This document shows positions 60,962 through 64,000 of a stretch of 64,000 nt of DNA, piece by piece; within the stretch, counting starts at the first letter, position 1, and every line of letters starts with the position of its first letter. The notes under the pieces are model-generated. The model worked only from the letters and a program-made list of their open reading frames with translations. It was not told the DNA's origin and did not search any database. Source of the DNA: Hirudinaria manillensis (Eukaryota > Annelida > Clitellata > Hirudinida > Hirudinidae). The stretch is from assembly GCA_034509925.1 (NCBI GenBank), contig CM067529.1:1256501-1320500 (forward strand), given 5' to 3'. Both the position numbers and the translations under genes were made by a program.

Positions 60962-62910
60962 TCAACAGAACAAATAAAAATTGTCAAAGAAGTTCGACGA
61001 CGTATTGTAAGGATGAATTGCTTACAATGGTGGTCGCAAGTATTGGCAAAAGAACGAAGAGGAATTGGTGCAGTGCCCATAGGTTGATTACGAGTAAGCC
61101 TTTGAACAGGGTACCTCATTCTGGATTTTGAAATCTCCCGACGTTTTTCAATACCACAAAATTATTATTATTACATAATTTTATATTAACAAAACTAATG
61201 GGAAACATTAACTAAGACAGATGTACTTAAGTTTCTATAAAATATTTTATCGCATTTAACAGCCAAAACCCTATGAAATTTAAGACTTAAATAAATTTTA
61301 AACAAATAATAAAGAATAAAGATACATAGGTGAAATCTTGCGATAATATTACAGAATGTTCTTGGACGTGAAACTCTTCCATTAGCTCTTCCTGTTTTTT
61401 AAAGATTCGGTCTCTTTTGTGTGCGTTTCCCTTCTTCTAAGCAGTCTCCTCTTAATGATGCAATTTCCTCATCTCGTAAAAACCCCTCTCCATTTAATTC
61501 ATCAAGGGGTGTGTTTTTATTATTAAATTTAAATAAATTTACAATCTTTTCTTCGCAGATTGGAAATGAACGAGCTGTTTTAGAATTGGAATGCGATGCA
61601 AGAAATGCAAATGCGATGAAATAATGGTGATTATTACATGACGAGCAAAGAGAGGAAGAAGAAGAAAAAGATGAGGAAGTAATACAGGAAATGATCAATT
61701 GGTTCACATGGCTGCATTTCACCGACCTTTTATAATCGGCTCCGTTTATTCAAACTGGTCTCCATGGCGCTATATAAATTAAACCCTTCCAACACTAGTT
61801 TCACGGTGAACAATTAAAGTTTGAAAATGGTGTCCCAAAGCGCCAAGGTTGCTAAGTGCTCATTCAATTCTAAAAGTTTACAACAGTTCTATGCAATCAA
61901 TCCAACTTCTAGACAAATCTCATTGAAAAGGGAAAATTCAAATTCCCCCATTTTTGAAACAAAAGCACAGTCAGTGCCAAGTACCGACTTATAGAATTTT
62001 ATAGAATACAGAAGAATAGAGCTGGATGCTTGTTGGATACGGAATCGCCTTTTGTAATTGATAGATTAGCAATGAACCTCTTAAAACTGTAAACTACTTT
62101 CATCGAGGAAAATCATTGATTTTCAAAATTTTCTTTGTCTGTATTTGTGACAAATATATGACGAATTCTTTCCGACACATTTATATTTTAAGATTGTTTC
62201 TGCAAAGGCTGATCTGAGAGGTTAAATCGTGTCTGCCAAAATAATGGTTTCTGATTTGTTCCTGCGTTCTTGTTTTGTTTTTAACACCATCGAGAGGTGC
62301 AATCCCGGAGGAATGATGTCCAAATCTGGTTGCCTCGATGCAGAATTGCAGGCATTCATTTTCGTTTGAAAATTTTAAGATGGATAAAATTTGTTTCATT
62401 GCTTTGATAAAATCTTGGGAGTCGATGCTCTCTGAATGTCAACAAAGTCATTGATTCTAATTTTGTTCTCCAATAAAATCTTGTGCCATGTTTGCAAAGC
62501 AGCCCATTTATTTGAAGCGAATTTTAATGCCTCAATTACTTCGAAATTAAAGAGAAAAAAGACGCTGGAAAAAAATGGAGAGGAAGGGGGATTGGACAAA
62601 ATCGTGGAACAAAAGCATGATTCACTTCGTGCGACATCGAATTACATCGGCATAAATTGAAAAAACAAAACAAGCAACTCCATATTAAATCGCACTATAC
62701 GACTACACATGACGTGAAAAGAAATTAATAGAGCTTAACGTATTCAAATATTATTTATAATCGCATGATTAATTGGTTAATTAATTAATTTATTTATTTG
62801 TTTGTTTTCGATCAATTTAAAATGATTACAAGCACCGTTTCATTTCCTGGACGAAGTGTGGAAGAGAATTAAATAAATGATTGGAATGGAGAACTCCTTC
62901 TCCGTCAAAC

Positions 62911-62938
62911 AACTTACTTACTTACTTACTTACTCTCT
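62911..62938. repeat. (CTTA)n tetranucleotide repeat
   Basis: Six CTTA units followed by a short TC run, intergenic. Confidence 0.85.
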
Positions 62939-64000
62939 CTATTTGAATTCTGTCCACATCTGCTTGTGTCTTCAAGAGAAATTCTTCGGGCTAAGATTAT
63001 CTAATGTTCAGCACAAACATGTGATTTTAAATTCCCTCTTTTCCGTTCTGAGTGAACATCTGGAGATGAAGATATCGTCTGCTTTTCCTCGCATCGGAGT
63101 GATGAACGACTCACAATTCACGAGTACCAGTCGTGATGATAATCATTTTATCGTTCGAGGCGCTTCAAGACATCAATGGCGACAATTGGTTACGATGTAA
63201 TTTTTGTTTCTAAATGAATGATTTTCAGTTGAACGAATTTCTGATGAAAATGGAAAAAAAAGGACGTTTATTATTTCAAGCAATAATATTACAGGTGAGC
63301 TTGAAAACTACTCTTGAAATTTTCCTGGCAATGAATTATCGTCATAGTTTTTGTTTAGTCAAATGTTCGTGTGGTTTCAATGGTATGAAAATGATAAAAG
63401 AGAATTTATTTCTGAACGAAGAATTGTAAAAAGATAGAAAAAATAATTGACTTATTTTTAAATATTTAAAAAATGACTGAAAATGACTTGCGCAGTGATA
63501 AGAAATGTTTTTGCTTTGATGAAAATCGTAGCTTTTTTATTTTTTACAAAGAACTAATGCAAAGAATGCATTAATAATAATAATAATAATAATAATTAAT
63601 TATTTTCCTATTTATTATCAGAACAGCTTTTAAAAAGAAGAAACTTCTACATAAAGTTTTAATTTTTTTAAGACTTGAAACGATTTCAAAATGCTTCGAC
63701 AACGGAAACACCAACTTACTTTTCAAAGTAGACCTTGAAGCTTTTGTTTTTTTCGACTTTATTTATTGAACGAGTCTAATAATTTGAATTTAAAATAAAC
63801 AATAATGTTCACGACAGTTTTACGAAATTCTAACTAATCTCTAAAAACATGCATCTCTGCTGCTCGGACTTCGATTGAGAGATTCAGGAGGAAAGTCCAA
63901 ATTTATAAGAACTCTGCGAACGCATGTCCTCAGATGGGGAATGCAAAAATCTTGTCGAAAAATTCACCCTCAAAGCATCCATTTTGAACACTGTAAGGAG

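Larger units (their letters stand above)
56461..64000. other. Largely non-coding distal region
   Basis: About 7.5 kb of AT-rich DNA upstream of GPCR copy B. It holds its 5' exon and promoter, a possible multi-exon gene at 57.0-57.9 kb, a CA-rich microsatellite, a 35-bp tandem repeat and several triplet runs. Other short frames to 63.4 kb show no family signature. Confidence 0.45.

Overview
The window is an AT-rich, intron-dense nuclear segment from a ciliated animal. Short coding exons joined by GT-AG introns encode orthologues of animal proteins: two motile-cilium parts (RSPH9 and the outer-arm dynein intermediate chain DNAI1), the spindle-orientation protein LGN/Pins (GPSM2), TM9SF4, LARP4, a SMAP-type ArfGAP, a METTL21-type lysine methyltransferase and two rhodopsin-class GPCRs. 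Abundant AT-rich micro- and minisatellites and degenerate TTAGGG-like intronic arrays would suit a spiralian such as an annelid or leech, but no species-level marker is visible and this assignment is weak. All exon models below were built by eye from splice sites, phase continuity and remembered family sequences.  Layout. 0-0.3 kb: last exon of a PP1-like phosphatase (+). 0.7-1.6 kb: RSPH9 (-), divergent from METTL21 (+, 2.1-3.0 kb). 2.9-4.1 kb: weak unassigned minus-strand coding candidates. 4.5-12.2 kb: LARP4 (+, 15 exons). 13.9-19.0 kb: TM9SF4 (+, 21 exons). 19.7-23.7 kb: an unrecognised C2H2 zinc-finger gene (-), followed upstream by SMAP (-, 25.0-27.0 kb), which is head-to-head with GPSM2 (+, 27.6-31.6 kb). 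32.7-39.5 kb: DNAI1 (-, 20 exons), one intron of which holds a compound TTAGGG/CACCAT satellite. 39.5-50.5 kb: gene-poor, satellite-rich DNA with one weak two-exon candidate and a polyadenylated retroposed fragment. 50.5-56.5 kb: two near-identical two-exon GPCR genes in tandem (-). 56.5-64 kb: mostly non-coding, with one possible multi-exon gene near 57-58 kb.  The genes do not form a pathway. Their packing is that of ordinary euchromatin with divergent (RSPH9/METTL21, SMAP/GPSM2) and convergent (TM9SF4/zinc finger, GPSM2/DNAI1) pairs. The most unusual items are the mosaic-diverged GPCR tandem pair, the compound intronic satellite, the duplicated splice-acceptor fragment shared by the zinc-finger gene and a SMAP intron, the frequent GTT-type splice donors, and the unassigned zinc-finger protein. 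I found no CRISPR array, no intact transposon and no viral element.
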